The position numbers were made by a program, and so were the translations under genes. Of a stretch of 64,000 nucleotides of DNA, positions 54,684-63,897 are shown piece after piece. The DNA is taken from positions 399,331 through 463,330 of the forward strand of contig CAVXAB010000009.1 of NCBI GenBank assembly GCA_963759545.1. The letters are read 5' to 3'. This DNA comes from Trebonia sp963759545. Its GTDB lineage: Bacteria; Actinomycetota; Actinomycetes; Streptosporangiales; Streptosporangiaceae. The notes below the pieces were generated by a model, which was not told the origin of the DNA, did not search any database, and worked only from the letters and a program-made list of their open reading frames with translations. How positions within the stretch are numbered: position 1 is the first letter of the stretch; each line of letters starts with the position of its first letter.

Positions 54684-56931
54684 CATCACGCTGCCCGGCA
54701 TGCTGCACGGCGCGATCTTGCGCAGCCCGCTGGCGCACGCGCGGATCGTCTCGGTCGACGCCAGCGCCGCCCGCGCCCACCCGATGGTCGTCGCGGTGCT
54801 CACCGGCGCCGACCTTGACGAGCGCGGCATGGCGTGGATGCCCACGCTGTTCGGCGACGTGCAGGCGGTACTCGCCACCGACAAGGTGCGCTTCCAGGGC
54901 CAGGAGGTCGCGTTCGTGGTGGCGACGGACCGCTACGCGGCACGGGACGCGCTTGAGCTGATCGCCGTCGACTACGAGCCGCTGCCGCCGCTGATCGACG
55001 CGACGACCGCGCTCGAGCCCGGCGCGCCGGTGGTCCGCGACGACCTGCCGGGCGGCAACCACATCTTCGACTGGTCCGCCGGGGACAAGGAGGCCACCGA
55101 CGCGGTATTCGCCACGGCGGACGTGGTCGTCGGGTGCGACATGGTCTACCCGCGCTCGCACCCCGCGCCGCTTGAGACCTGCGGCGTCATCGCCGACTAC
55201 GAGGAGGTCGGCGGCAGGCTGACCCTCTGGTCGACGAGCCAGGCCCCGCACGCCCACCGCATGTTCTACGCGGTGCTTACCGGGCTTCCCGAGCACAGGA
55301 TCCGGGTGGTGTCGCCCGACCTGGGCGGCGGGTTCGGCGCCAAGGTCCCCGTCTACCCGGGGTACGTCGCCGCGATCGCCGCGTCGATGGCGACCGGGCG
55401 GCCGGTGAAGTGGGTGGAGGACCGGTCGGAGAACCTGATGTCCACCGCGTTCGCCCGCGACTACCACATGCACGGCGAGATCGCCGCGAGCGCGGACGGC
55501 CAGATCCTCGGGCTGCGCGCCCGGGTGCTCGCCGACCACGGCGCGTTCAACGCGGTCGCGCAGCCGTCCAAGTTCCCTGCTGGCTTCTTTCACATCTTCA
55601 CCGGCTCCTACCAGGCAAAGGCGGCGTACTGCGAAGTTACCGGCGTGTTCACGAACAAGGCGCCTGGCGGTGTCGCCTACTCCTGCTCGTTCCGCATCAC
55701 GGAGGCCGTGTACCTGGTCGAGCGGCTGACCGACATGCTCGCGCGCCGGCTCGGGATGGACCCGGCGCAGTTGCGGATGCGCAACCTGCTGCGCCCCGAG
55801 CAGTTCCCGTACACGACACCGTCGGGCTGGGAGTATGACTCTGGCGACTACCCGCGGGCGCTCCGGCTGGCCCTGGACATGGCGGGCTACGACGACCTGC
55901 GGCGCGAGCAGGCGGAGCGCCGGGCGCGCGGCGAGTACATGGGCATCGGGCTGAGCTTCTTCACCGAGGGCGTCGGGGCGGGGCCGCGCGGCCACATGGA
56001 CATCATGGGCCTTGGCATGGCCGACGGCGCCGACCTCCGGGTGCACCCGACCGGCAAGGCGGTGCTCGCCATCTCGGTGCAAACACAGGGCCAGGGACAC
56101 GAGACCACGTTCGCGCAGCTGGTGGCGCAGGAACTCGGCCTTTCTCCCGACGACGTCGAGGTGGTGCACGGCGATACCGACAGGACGCCGTTCGGCCTTG
56201 GCACCTACGGGTCGCGGTCCACGCCGGTGTCCGGTGCCGCGGCCGTCGTCGCCGCGCGGAAGGTCCGCGAGCGGGCCAGGCTGGTGGCCGCCGCCATGCT
56301 CGAAGTGGCGGCGGATGACCTCGAGTGGCTTGACGGCAAGTGGCGCGTGCGCGGCGATCCCGACCAGGGCCTGGACATCGCGGAGATCGCGCGGGCCGCG
56401 CACTCGTCGCTTGAGCTGCCGGCCGGCGTCGAGGGCCACCTGGACGCGTCCGCGGTCTACAACCCGCCGAACCTGACGTTCCCGTTCGGCGCCTACATCT
56501 GCGTGACCGACGTGGACCCAGGCACCGGTGAGGTCAAGGTCCGCCGCTTCATCGCCGTCGACGACTGCGGCGTGCGGATCAACCCGATGATCGTCGAGGG
56601 ACAGGTGCACCGTGGCCTGGCCGACGGCATCGGCATCGCCCTCATGCAGGCGATCTCCTTCGACGAGATCGGCAACTGCCTGAGCGGTTCCTTCATGGAC
56701 TACCTGCTGCCCACGTCGCTTGAGTGCCCCTCACCAGAACTCGGCGCGACGGTCACGCCTTCGCCGCATCACCCCGTCGGCGCCAAGGGGGTCGGCGAGT
56801 CGGCCACCGTCGGCTCGCCGCCCGCCGTGGTCAACTCGGTGGTGGACGCGCTCGCACCGTTCGGCGTGGTGCACGCGGACATGCCGCTGACGCCTGCCAA
56901 CGTGTGGCTCGCCATTCAGGCGGCCCGGTAA
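54607..56931 (+). CDS. coxL: Second form I CO dehydrogenase-type large (Mo) subunit
   Basis: The 774-residue protein is intact, in contrast to the first copy. The active-site loop is KAPGGVAYSCSFRITEAVYL, which fits AYxCSFR of form I enzymes with Ser in place of the usual Arg. Other marks are GQEVAFVVATDRYAARDALE, PDLGGGFGAKVPVYPGYVAA, QGQGHETTFAQLVAQELGLS and the catalytic Glu in GAKGVGESATVGSPPAVVNS. ATG 54607 is nine bases after GAAGGGG; ATG 54598 is an alternative. Whether it oxidises CO or another carbonyl or heteroaromatic compound is not certain, because its loop and locus differ from the first set. Confidence 0.9.
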   Translation: MSHAYGPLPRKEDARFIRGQGTFVDDITLPGMLHGAILRSPLAHARIVSVDASAARAHPMVVAVLTGADLDERGMAWMPTLFGDVQAVLATDKVRFQGQEVAFVVATDRYAARDALELIAVDYEPLPPLIDATTALEPGAPVVRDDLPGGNHIFDWSAGDKEATDAVFATADVVVGCDMVYPRSHPAPLETCGVIADYEEVGGRLTLWSTSQAPHAHRMFYAVLTGLPEHRIRVVSPDLGGGFGAKVPVYPGYVAAIAASMATGRPVKWVEDRSENLMSTAFARDYHMHGEIAASADGQILGLRARVLADHGAFNAVAQPSKFPAGFFHIFTGSYQAKAAYCEVTGVFTNKAPGGVAYSCSFRITEAVYLVERLTDMLARRLGMDPAQLRMRNLLRPEQFPYTTPSGWEYDSGDYPRALRLALDMAGYDDLRREQAERRARGEYMGIGLSFFTEGVGAGPRGHMDIMGLGMADGADLRVHPTGKAVLAISVQTQGQGHETTFAQLVAQELGLSPDDVEVVHGDTDRTPFGLGTYGSRSTPVSGAAAVVAARKVRERARLVAAAMLEVAADDLEWLDGKWRVRGDPDQGLDIAEIARAAHSSLELPAGVEGHLDASAVYNPPNLTFPFGAYICVTDVDPGTGEVKVRRFIAVDDCGVRINPMIVEGQVHRGLADGIGIALMQAISFDEIGNCLSGSFMDYLLPTSLECPSPELGATVTPSPHHPVGAKGVGESATVGSPPAVVNSVVDALAPFGVVHADMPLTPANVWLAIQAAR

Positions 56932-57117
56932 GCACCGGGGAACGGGCAAAATAACGGGGAACTGGTTAAGGAAGTTCCCGGCCGGGCGCCCAGCCGCCTA
57001 CTCGATGCACAAAAGTTACCGATCAGGACAAAACCGCAAACGTCCGATCACTAGAGTCGGAGCGTTCCGACGAGCGGCCTGGGCCCGACGGGGGTTGCGG
57101 CCAGTTAGCGAGCCACG

Positions 57118-58870
57118 ATGGCTGAAACGTCCTATTACTCGCCGGCCGCGTCTCCGCGCTCGAACGGCGGTCCTGAGACTCCAGGGCCGGTCCTGGTCGC
57201 GGTCGCCGGGCCTGCCGCCCAGCGCCGGGTCACCGTGGCGTTCCGCCTGATCCTGGCGGTCCCGCACTTTATTGTCCTGTACGCGCTCGGGATCGCCGCG
57301 TCGGTCGCCGTGATCATCGGCTGGTTCGGCGCGCTGGCCACCGGGCGCCTGCCAGGCTTCGCCGCCGCCTACCTGTCCGGGTACCTGCGGTGGTACTGCA
57401 GGACCGCGGCCTACCTGCTGCTGCTGACCGACGAGTACCCGCCGTTCGCGCTCGACGACACCGCCTACCCGGTGCGGGTAGCGGTCGGCCACGGCAGGCT
57501 CGGCCGCCTGGCCGTGCTGTTCCGCGTCATCCTCGCGATCCCCGCCGCGATCGCGTCAATGCTCCTGGTCTACGGCGTCTTGTCCATCGTGATCCTCATC
57601 GCGTGGCTGACCGCGCTCGTCGCGGGGAAGCTGCCAGTGTCGCTGCACCAGGCGTTCGCGGCGGTGCTCAGGTACGTCATCCGCTACTACTGCTACCTGT
57701 ACCTGCTGACCGACGCCTACCCCGCGGGCCTCTTCGGTGACCAGCCCGGCAGCCAGGCGCCGGCCGAACCGCTGCCCAACGGCCCCGGCTACGGGACGCC
57801 CGGCCCCGGGTTTGGCCCGTCGGCCACGGGTTACCGCGCGCCCGGTTACGGCGCGCCCGACTACGGGACGCCCAACCCGGAGTTTGGCCCGTCGGCCACC
57901 GGTTACGGCGCGCCCGGTTACGGCAGCGCCCGACTACGGTACGCCGCCCGGTTACGGACGCCGTTACGGGCCCGGTTACCGCGCGCCCGGATACGGCGCG
58001 CCCGTCGCCGGGTACGGGACGCCCGCCCCTGACTACGGCACCCCCGCCTTCGGCTACGGTGCACCGGATCACGGGCCGTCCGGGTACGGGACACCGCCGG
58101 TCCCCGGCTACGGCGCGGCGGCGGCCGTCGCCCCCGGGCAGGACGTGAGCTGGCAGCTCGTCCTCCTGCCCGGCGCGAGGCGCGTGGTGCGACTGATCCT
58201 CGTGCTTGGCCTGCTGGCCGTGTTCGGCGAGGGCTTCGTGATCGGCACCACGATCAACGCCGCCGTGACGCGGGACCGGGAGATCAACCAGCTCAACGCC
58301 GAGATCACGCAGCACAACGCCGCCGTCGCGCGGCTCGACGCCGCCGTCGCCCGCCAACAGCAGGCCTTCCGCCAGGCAAGTAACGCCCTTACCCAGGTCA
58401 GCGACGCGCACGACTCGCTCGCTAGCGTGCTGAACAGCCCCGCCGCCGATTCAACCAACTGCGCCACGGTGACCTGCTTCGACACGACCTCCGTGCCCGT
58501 CGCGAACGCCTTCGCCGCGTTCGGGCGTACCCTGCGGGCCACAGCCGTCCCCCCGGCTTCCGCCGCGGTCGCGAAGCGGCTGAGCACGGACACCGCGGGC
58601 AACGAGAAGGACTGGAAAGAGCTCACCCAGGCGACGTCGTTCACCAGCATCGAGGAGATTGCCACCGCCGCCGAGACGGTCGGCGGCCGGTACGACAACG
58701 ATTACCAGGCGCTGGTCCAATCGCTTGGCCAGGTGCAGTCCACGCTGGAGAACCAGGCCGCGACGCTGGACAGTCAGGCGACGGCCCTGAACAACCAGGC
58801 CGCGAACCTGAACCGGCGGGCCGTGACGCTGAACGCGGCGGTCAACGTGCGAACCGCTAGCGAGGCGTAG
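57118..58870 (+). CDS. DUF4389 membrane protein with Tyr-Gly repeat linker and outer coiled coil, frameshifted
   Basis: The spliced product has about 583 residues. Two DUF4389 modules fill residues 25-200, with paired spans (LILAVPHFIVLYALGIAASV, then VILAIPAAIASMLLVYGVLS) and the marker LLLTDEYPPFALDD / YLLTDAYPAGLFGD. Then comes a linker of repeated GYGTP/GYGAP/DYGTP units, an isolated membrane span (RLILVLGLLAVFGEGFVIGT) and a long extracytoplasmic helix (NAEITQHNAAVARLDAAVAR) ending in Asn/Gln-rich repeats (ALNNQAANLNRRA). An extra A at 57925 breaks the frame inside the repeats. ATG 57118 is the likely start. The function is unknown; it may be a surface scaffold. Confidence 0.8.
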
Positions 58871-58907
58871 CCGAGGGCCGCGACAGACCCGCCGTCAGGC
58901 GCGCTCC

Positions 58908-59504
58908 CTAGCGGGCGCCTTGAGCACCCGCGTCCCTGACGGCCTCGTAGGTGAGCAGGACCAGGCCGTCACCGACGGTCCTGCTGCCGGCCAGGCGGAA
59001 CGACTTCATACCGGTGGTCTGGCCGAATAGCCGCTCGCCGGCCCCGACCACGACGGGGAAGACGAACAGCCGCAGCTCGTCCACGAGGCCCTGCTCGATC
59101 AGCGCGCGCTCGAGCTGATAGCTGGCGTACACGACGATGTCCCCGTCCAGCTCCCGCTTCAGCCGGGTGACCTCGTCGGTCACGTCGCCCTTCAGTACCG
59201 TCACGTTGGTCCACCTCGGGTCGCGCAGGGTGGCGGACACGACGTACTTGGGCAGGCTGTTGAGCCGGTCCGCGAACGCGCCAGGCCTGGCGGCCCACCG
59301 CGTCCCGAACCACTCGTCGCTGCGCCGGCCGAGCAGCAGGGCCGCGCTGGCCAGCGCCTCGGCGTACTCGACCTTGCCCCACTCCTCGAGGTCCTTGCCC
59401 CCGGCCTGGGCGAACCAGCCGCCCCGGCTGAAGCCCTCCGCGCCATCGGGATCCTGGACCACTCCGTCGAGCGACATGTTCGTGGTGATGACGATCTTTC
59501 CCAT
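58908..59504 (-). CDS. RibD C-terminal/dihydrofolate-reductase-like protein
   Basis: The 198-residue protein is of the DHFR-like fold found in RibD: MGKIVITTNMSLDGVVQDPD, LLLGRRSDEWFGTRWAARPG, YVVSATLRDPRWTNVTVLKG, DELRLFVFPVVVGAGERLFG. It is usually NADPH-dependent, with unknown substrate in these stand-alone forms. ATG 59504 follows AAAGGAGAACGG; the longer upstream frame is not needed. It diverges from the SnoaL-tailed ECF sigma gene, which is a frequent partner and may control it. Confidence 0.88.
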   Translation of the reverse strand: MGKIVITTNMSLDGVVQDPDGAEGFSRGGWFAQAGGKDLEEWGKVEYAEALASAALLLGRRSDEWFGTRWAARPGAFADRLNSLPKYVVSATLRDPRWTNVTVLKGDVTDEVTRLKRELDGDIVVYASYQLERALIEQGLVDELRLFVFPVVVGAGERLFGQTTGMKSFRLAGSRTVGDGLVLLTYEAVRDAGAQGAR

Positions 59505-59665
59505 TTTCCGTTCTCCTTTGCCGTGGGGCCCGGGTCGTCCGGGTCGTCGATGGTGGATACACCGCGGCACGGGAAAACTGGGCGCCCGCGAACCGCCCAG
59601 TTCACCCTCCGGGCGGTGTACATACAGGAAGGCGAACGCGACGGGCAGGGGAAGAAGGTGACGCT

Positions 59666-60676
59666 GTGGGATCGGACCTGATCGCACGGGCGCGGGCCGG
59701 GGACGGCGAGGCGTTCGGTGAGCTGACCGAGCCGTACCGGCGGGAGCTGCAGGTGCACTGCTACCGGATGCTCGGGTCCTTCCAGGACGCCGAGGACGCG
59801 CTGCAAGAGACGCTGCTTTCCGCCTGGCAGGGGCTCGGCGGGTTCATCGAGGAGCGCGCCTCGCTGCGCACCTGGCTCTACAAGATCGCCACCAACCGGT
59901 GCCTCAACGCGCTGCGCGCGGCCAGCAGGCGCCCGGCAAGGGAGTGGGACGTGCCCAACGTTAAACAGCCCGAGCCGACCCGGCTCGGCGAGGTCGTATG
60001 GCTGCAGCCCTATCCCGGCGACCTCCTGGAGAACGCGGCAAGCGCACGGCCCGGCCCTGAGGCCCGCTACGAGCAGGCCGAGGCCATCTCGCTCGCCTTC
60101 GTGACCGCCCTGCAGGAGCTGCCGCCGCGCCAGGTCGCCGTGCTCATCTTGCGCGACGTCCTTGGCTTCCACGCCAGCGAGGTGGCCGGCATGCTCGAAG
60201 TGACCGTCGAGTCGGTCAACAGCGTGCTCAAACGGGCCCGCGCCAGCCTGCAGCGCCGCCTGCCGGCGGGGGCCGACCGCCGGCCGCCTCCGGCCGCCGG
60301 CTCCGCCGCCGAGGAGGCGGTCGTGGCGAAGTTCGTGCGCGCGTGGGAGTCCGCCGACCTTGAGGCGCTGGTGGCACTGCTGACCGACGACGTCTTCATG
60401 TCGATGCCGCCGATGCCCTTCGAGTACGAGGGCAGGGACGCCGTGACCCGCTTCTGCGCCATCTTGCTCGGCTCGGGCCGCAGGTTCGACCTCGTGCCCA
60501 CGCGAGCCAACGGCCAGCCGGCGTTCGGCGCCTACCTGCGCGCCCCCGACGGCATCCGCCGCGGGACCGGCCTGTACGTGCTGGGCCTCGCCGGCGACCG
60601 GATCAGCGCCATGACCCGCTTCGAGGCCAGCGTGCTGCCCTGGTTCGGGCTGCCGCGGTCGCTCCCGGACCGGTAG
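59666..60676 (+). CDS. ECF sigma factor with C-terminal SnoaL domain
   Basis: The protein has 336 residues. Regions 2 and 4: GSFQDAEDALQETLLSAWQG, SLRTWLYKIATNRCLNALRA; LPPRQVAVLILRDVLGFHAS, EVAGMLEVTVESVNSVLKRA. From about residue 215 a SnoaL-like domain follows (VVAKFVRAWESADLEALVAL, then MPFEYEGRDAVTRFCAILLG). Such sigma factors (SigG/SigJ type) carry their own regulatory domain in place of an anti-sigma protein. The GTG start is at 59666. The 160-base gap shared with the RibD-like gene holds both promoters. Confidence 0.9.
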   Translation: MGSDLIARARAGDGEAFGELTEPYRRELQVHCYRMLGSFQDAEDALQETLLSAWQGLGGFIEERASLRTWLYKIATNRCLNALRAASRRPAREWDVPNVKQPEPTRLGEVVWLQPYPGDLLENAASARPGPEARYEQAEAISLAFVTALQELPPRQVAVLILRDVLGFHASEVAGMLEVTVESVNSVLKRARASLQRRLPAGADRRPPPAAGSAAEEAVVAKFVRAWESADLEALVALLTDDVFMSMPPMPFEYEGRDAVTRFCAILLGSGRRFDLVPTRANGQPAFGAYLRAPDGIRRGTGLYVLGLAGDRISAMTRFEASVLPWFGLPRSLPDR

Positions 60677-60952
60677 CGCCCGCTCAGAATTCGGTGACGC
60701 CGGCGTCCGGCGCGATCTCGTGAGCGGTGATGAATGTCCAGGCGGTGGCGGCCTGGCGGTAGTGGCTAGTCATCTTGAGGCGCTCAGCTCACGGCCAGAA
60801 AGCGACTCGGCTGCAACGCTGGGCGGCTTGCTGGTTCTGGGTGAAGGTGGGCCACTCAGTCCTGCCAGGCGTGCCGGGCGTCAGTCCCTTGGTGCGGGCG
60901 ATGGAGCACGACTCACCGACGTTGCTGTTCCGGGCCAGCCGTTCACAGTACT

Positions 60953-60966
60953 GGTCTAAATAGTCC
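60953..60966. promoter_or_regulatory. Operator-like palindrome, copy 1
   Basis: GGTCTAAATAGTCC matches copy 2 (GGACTAAAAAGTCC) at 12 of 14 positions and is palindromic apart from one base pair. It is followed by AGTCC half-site spacing. A TetR-, MarR- or HxlR-type repressor is a likely binder. Confidence 0.5.
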
Positions 60967-61118
60967 ACTTTACAGTCCAAGAGCGGCCGGCTTGATCAAG
61001 CAAGTCATGTCCCCAGCAGCCACCGCGAACGACGAGCGGCACGATTATTCGAGGTCAGTCGCTAGGGACACCTTGCCTGGCTAGCTGACCAGGCAACAGG
61101 ACCAGTAGGAGAAGTAAT

Positions 61119-61132
61119 GGACTAAAAAGTCC
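61119..61132. promoter_or_regulatory. Operator-like palindrome, copy 2
   Basis: GGACTAAAAAGTCC is palindromic in its arms (GGACT/AGTCC), 57 bases before the ATG of the SnoaL-like gene, in a good position to repress it. Confidence 0.55.
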
Positions 61133-61189
61133 CGATCCGGAGTTATCATCGTCGTATCGCAGTTCAACCAACACGAACAGGAGACCCTG

Positions 61190-61594
61190 ATGTCCGAGTC
61201 CTACTCACTCCCCACCGAACCCGAAGGCATGGCCGCGGCGCTGCTTGAGCGATTTAACTCCGGCAAGGTCAGCGCGATGATGGCCTTGTACGAGCCGGAG
61301 GCCGTCCTCATCGCGAAAGACGGGCGAACCGTCACTGATCACTCCGAGATCGCAGCCGAACTCGAGCGCGATCTCAGCCTCGGCCTGCCGCTGGAGGCCA
61401 AGGCGCGCCATGTGTTCGTTGCCGGCGATATCGCCCAGATCGTGCTGGACTGGTCAATTGATGGCACAGGTCCCGACGGCGAGCACGTGCACCTCGGAGG
61501 CTCGGCAAGCGATGTCGTGCGCCGCGGCGCGGATGGACTCTGGCGGTACCTGATCGACAACAATCAAGGGACGGCGGTGCGACAGCCCGCCTGA
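61190..61594 (+). CDS. SnoaL/DUF4440-like small protein
   Basis: The 134-residue protein has the NTF2-like fold: AAALLERFNSGKVSAMMALY, EPEAVLIAKDGRTVTDHSEI, IAQIVLDWSIDGTGPDGEHV, GADGLWRYLIDNNQGTAVRQ. ATG 61190 follows AGGAGACC. This is a common companion of SDR and quinone-oxidoreductase genes under a TetR-type repressor in actinobacteria. Immediately behind its stop lies an SDR remnant. Function unknown. Confidence 0.82.
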   Translation: MSESYSLPTEPEGMAAALLERFNSGKVSAMMALYEPEAVLIAKDGRTVTDHSEIAAELERDLSLGLPLEAKARHVFVAGDIAQIVLDWSIDGTGPDGEHVHLGGSASDVVRRGADGLWRYLIDNNQGTAVRQPA

Positions 61595-61741
61595 CAGGTC
61601 GAAGGCGTCCACCCCTTCGGGCGCATCGGCGCCGCACGCGACATCGACTCCACCGTGACCTTTCTGCTCTCCTCCCAGGCTAGCTGGGTGACCTGCGCCA
61701 TCTGGGACGTTGACGGCGGCGTCATCGCCGACCGCAACTAG
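61595..61741 (+). pseudogene. C-terminal remnant of a short-chain dehydrogenase
   Basis: The 48-codon stretch has no start. It encodes HPFGRIGAARDIDSTVTFLL, then SSQASWVTCAIWDVDGGVIA and a stop at 61739-61741. This is the last part of a classical SDR (GRIG..DI...V.FLLS...W.TG.....DGG). It begins directly after the SnoaL stop, so the rest of the SDR gene was deleted and the junction fused there. Confidence 0.8.
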
Positions 61742-61833
61742 CCGGTAGTCCCTGGCCCCTCCACATCGCCAAGGTGCTAGGCGTCGGCAAGTCGTACGTC
61801 TCTCGTGCCCTTGCAAATGCGTGGTCCGAGTAG
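61741..61833 (+). pseudogene. Remnant of a recombinase-type helix-turn-helix
   Basis: This open stretch encodes PLHIAKVLGVGKSYVSRALA, NAWSE and a stop at 61831-61833. IAKVLGVGKSYVSRAL resembles the C-terminal DNA-binding segment of serine resolvases/invertases. No catalytic domain is left. It marks a former mobile element beside the SDR remnant. Confidence 0.5.
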
Positions 61834-61909
61834 CCGTGTACGGTCGGATAGACAGGATGCGCCGTCGTAGACGCGCCACTAGGCCACCTCGATCTGCGTG
61901 GTAAGACGC

Positions 61910-61951
61910 CGAGGTTTCGCCCCGCTGATACGAGGTTTCGCCCCGCTGATA
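61910..61951. repeat. 21-bp perfect tandem duplication
   Basis: The unit beginning CGAGGTTTCGCCCC occurs twice head to tail (61910-61930, 61931-61951). It lies 53 bases before the first oxidoreductase gene, between it and the remnants, and may be a recombination scar. Confidence 0.85.
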
Positions 61952-62004
61952 TTGGCGAACCGAAGATGTCGCGTAGGCGAGGACTGATACAGAGAGGTGT
62001 CCAA

Positions 62005-62923
62005 ATGAAGGCGATCGTGGTGACGGATGAGGCTGCGGGAACGGCCGGGATGACGCTGGTGGAGCGGCCCGAGCCGGAACCGGCGATAAACGACGTCGTT
62101 GTTCAGGTTCATGCGTCGGGATTCACCTCGGGTGAGCTGACGTGGCCCTCGACCTGGACCGATCGCCTCGGCCGTGACCGAACACCGTCGATTCCCGGGC
62201 AAGAGCTGGCCGGAGTGGTCACCGCTCTCGGCTACGGCACGACGGGGCTGTCGGTGGGACAGCGGGTGTTCGGCCTCACGGACTCGTATCGCGGCGGCGG
62301 GCTGGCGGAGTATGTGGCGATCGAGGCACGCAACCTCGCGCCGCTGCCGGGCGACGTCGACTTCACGGTGGGCGCGAGCCTGCCGATGCCGGGGCTGACC
62401 GCGTGGCAGGGACTGTTCGAGCCACGGCCGCCTTCAGGCGGGGCAGAGCGTCCTCGTGCACGGCGCGGCCGGCTCAGTCGGGTCGATGGTGACGCAGCTC
62501 GCACGTGAGGCTGGCGCCTACGTCATCGGGACCGGACGCGCCGCCGACCGTCAGAAGGCGCTCGACTTCGGCGCGATGGAGTTCGTCGACCTTGAGAACG
62601 ACGCGCTGGAAGACGTCGGCGGCGTCGACCTGGTGTTCGATGTCATCGGCGGAGACATCCAGAGGCGGTCCGCAGGCGTGATCCGGGCCGGAGGAACGCT
62701 GGTGACCATCGCCGGCCCGCCCGAGGCGCGGCCCGCCGACGGCCTGGCGGTCGACTTCGTTGTCAAGTCCGATCGTGCCCAACTGGGTGAGATCGTGCAG
62801 CGGGTGCGGGACGGACGGCTGCGGACGAACATCGGCAACGTCGCGTCCCTCGACGACGCCGTCGCGGCCTTCAATCCGACCGAGCGGATCAGCGGGCAGA
62901 CGATCATCCGCGTTCGTCCGTGA
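62005..62923 (+). CDS. Zinc-independent quinone-oxidoreductase-like dehydrogenase, copy 1, frameshifted
   Basis: This medium-chain dehydrogenase/reductase of about 305 residues has IPGQELAGVVTALGYGTTGL, RVFGLTDSYRGGGLAEYVAI, then the cofactor loop VHGAAGSVGSMVTQLAREAG and VDLVFDVIGGDIQRRSAGVI. An extra C near 62422 breaks the frame (compare copy 2, FEHGRLQAGQSVLVHGAAG). It reduces quinones or enones with NADPH, by family knowledge. ATG 62005 follows GAGAGGTG. Copy 2 begins 56 bases downstream and is clearly a tandem duplicate. Confidence 0.85.
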
Positions 62924-62978
62924 GCGACACGCGCCCATCAATGCACCAAAGAGACAAATGACCGAGGAGACAATTCCC

Positions 62979-63897
62979 ATGAAAGCGATCGTCGTGACGG
63001 ACCAGGCTGCGGGAACGGCCGGGATGACGCTGGTGGAGCGGCCCGAGCCGCCGGCGGCGATAAACGACGTCGTCGTTGAGGTTCATGCGTCGGGATTCGT
63101 CCCGACTGAGCTGGCGTGGCCCTCGACCTGGACCGATCGCCGCCGGCCGTGACCGAACGCCGTCGATTCCCGGGCACGAGCTGGCCGGAGTGGTCACCGC
63201 TCTCGGCTATGGCACGACGGGGCTGTCGGTGGGACAGCGGGTGTTCGGCCTCACGGACTGGCATCGCGACGGCACCCTGGCGGAGTATGTGGCCGTCGAG
63301 GCACGCAACCTCGCGCCGCTGCCGGGCGACGTCGACTTCACGGTGGGCGCGAGCCTGCCGATTTCGGGGCTGACCGCGTGGCAGGGACTGTTCGAGCACG
63401 GCCGCCTTCAGGCGGGGCAGAGCGTGCTCGTGCACGGCGCGGCCGGCGCAGTCGGGACGATGGTGACGCAGCTCGCGCGTGAGTTCGGCGCGTACGTCAT
63501 CGGCACCGGACGCGCCGCCGACCGTCAGAAGGCGCTCGACTTCGGCGCGATGGAGTTCGTCGACCTCGAGAACGACGCGCTGGAAGACGTCGGCGGCGTC
63601 GACCTGGTGTTCGATGTCATCGGCGGAGACATCCAGCAGCGGTCCGCGGGTCTGGTTCGGGCCGGGGGAACGCTGGTGTCCGTCGTCGGACCGACCGAGG
63701 CGCGGCCCGCCGACGGCCTGGCGGTCGACTTCGTTGTCGAGTCCGATCGTGCCCAACTGGGTGAGGTCGTGCAGCGGGTGCGGGACGGACGGCTGCGGAC
63801 GAACATCGGCAACGTCGCGACCCTCGACGACGCCGTCGCGGCCCTCAACCCGACCGAGCGACGCAAGGGGAAGACGATCATCAGCGTTCGTCCATAA
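62979..63897 (+). CDS. Zinc-independent quinone-oxidoreductase-like dehydrogenase, copy 2, frameshifted
   Basis: The product has about 305 residues and is closely similar to copy 1 at both DNA and protein level. ATG 62979 follows GAGGAGA. An extra base near 63143 breaks the frame (copy 1 reads TDRLGRDRTPSIPG; here removal gives TDRRGRDRTPSIPG). The rest is intact: IPGHELAGVVTALGYGTTGL, LFEHGRLQAGQSVLVHGAAG, VDLVFDVIGGDIQQRSAGLV. Because the two copies break at different places where the other is intact, both breaks look like sequencing errors. The 103 bases after it hold nothing that I can assign. Confidence 0.87.

Larger units (their letters stand above)
60677..61189. other. 513-base region without a supportable gene
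   Basis: Neither strand shows a reading frame with family similarity or a good ribosome site; short open frames here have unusual composition. The segment holds two matching 14-bp palindromes (60953-60966 and 61119-61132), additional AGTCC half-sites (60962-60978) and an 8-bp inverted repeat (TTGCCTGG 61073-61080, CCAGGCAA 61089-61096). It looks like a regulatory region whose regulator gene has been lost or degraded. Confidence 0.6.
62005..63897. repeat. Tandem gene duplication
   Basis: Positions 62005-62923 and 62979-63897 are equal in length (919 bases) and closely similar throughout, with long identical blocks (for example the stretch encoding LAPLPGDVDFTVGASLP) and scattered substitutions. 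The intervening 55 bases are unrelated to the upstream leader of copy 1. Confidence 0.85.

Noticed and set aside
54562..56610. 682-codon open frame antisense to the second coxL
   Set aside because: Shadow of coxL: His/Arg/Val/Asp-rich with no motif, while the plus-strand protein carries every CoxL landmark.
54607..56931. Calling the second CoxL a form II or xanthine-dehydrogenase-type enzyme
   Set aside because: Form II has AYRGAGR in the loop; this one has AYSCSFR, closer to form I, although the substrate is left open.
60775..60963. 62-codon open frame upstream of the SnoaL gene
   Set aside because: No ribosome site, Trp/Arg-rich atypical composition, no similarity; it ends inside the operator palindrome.
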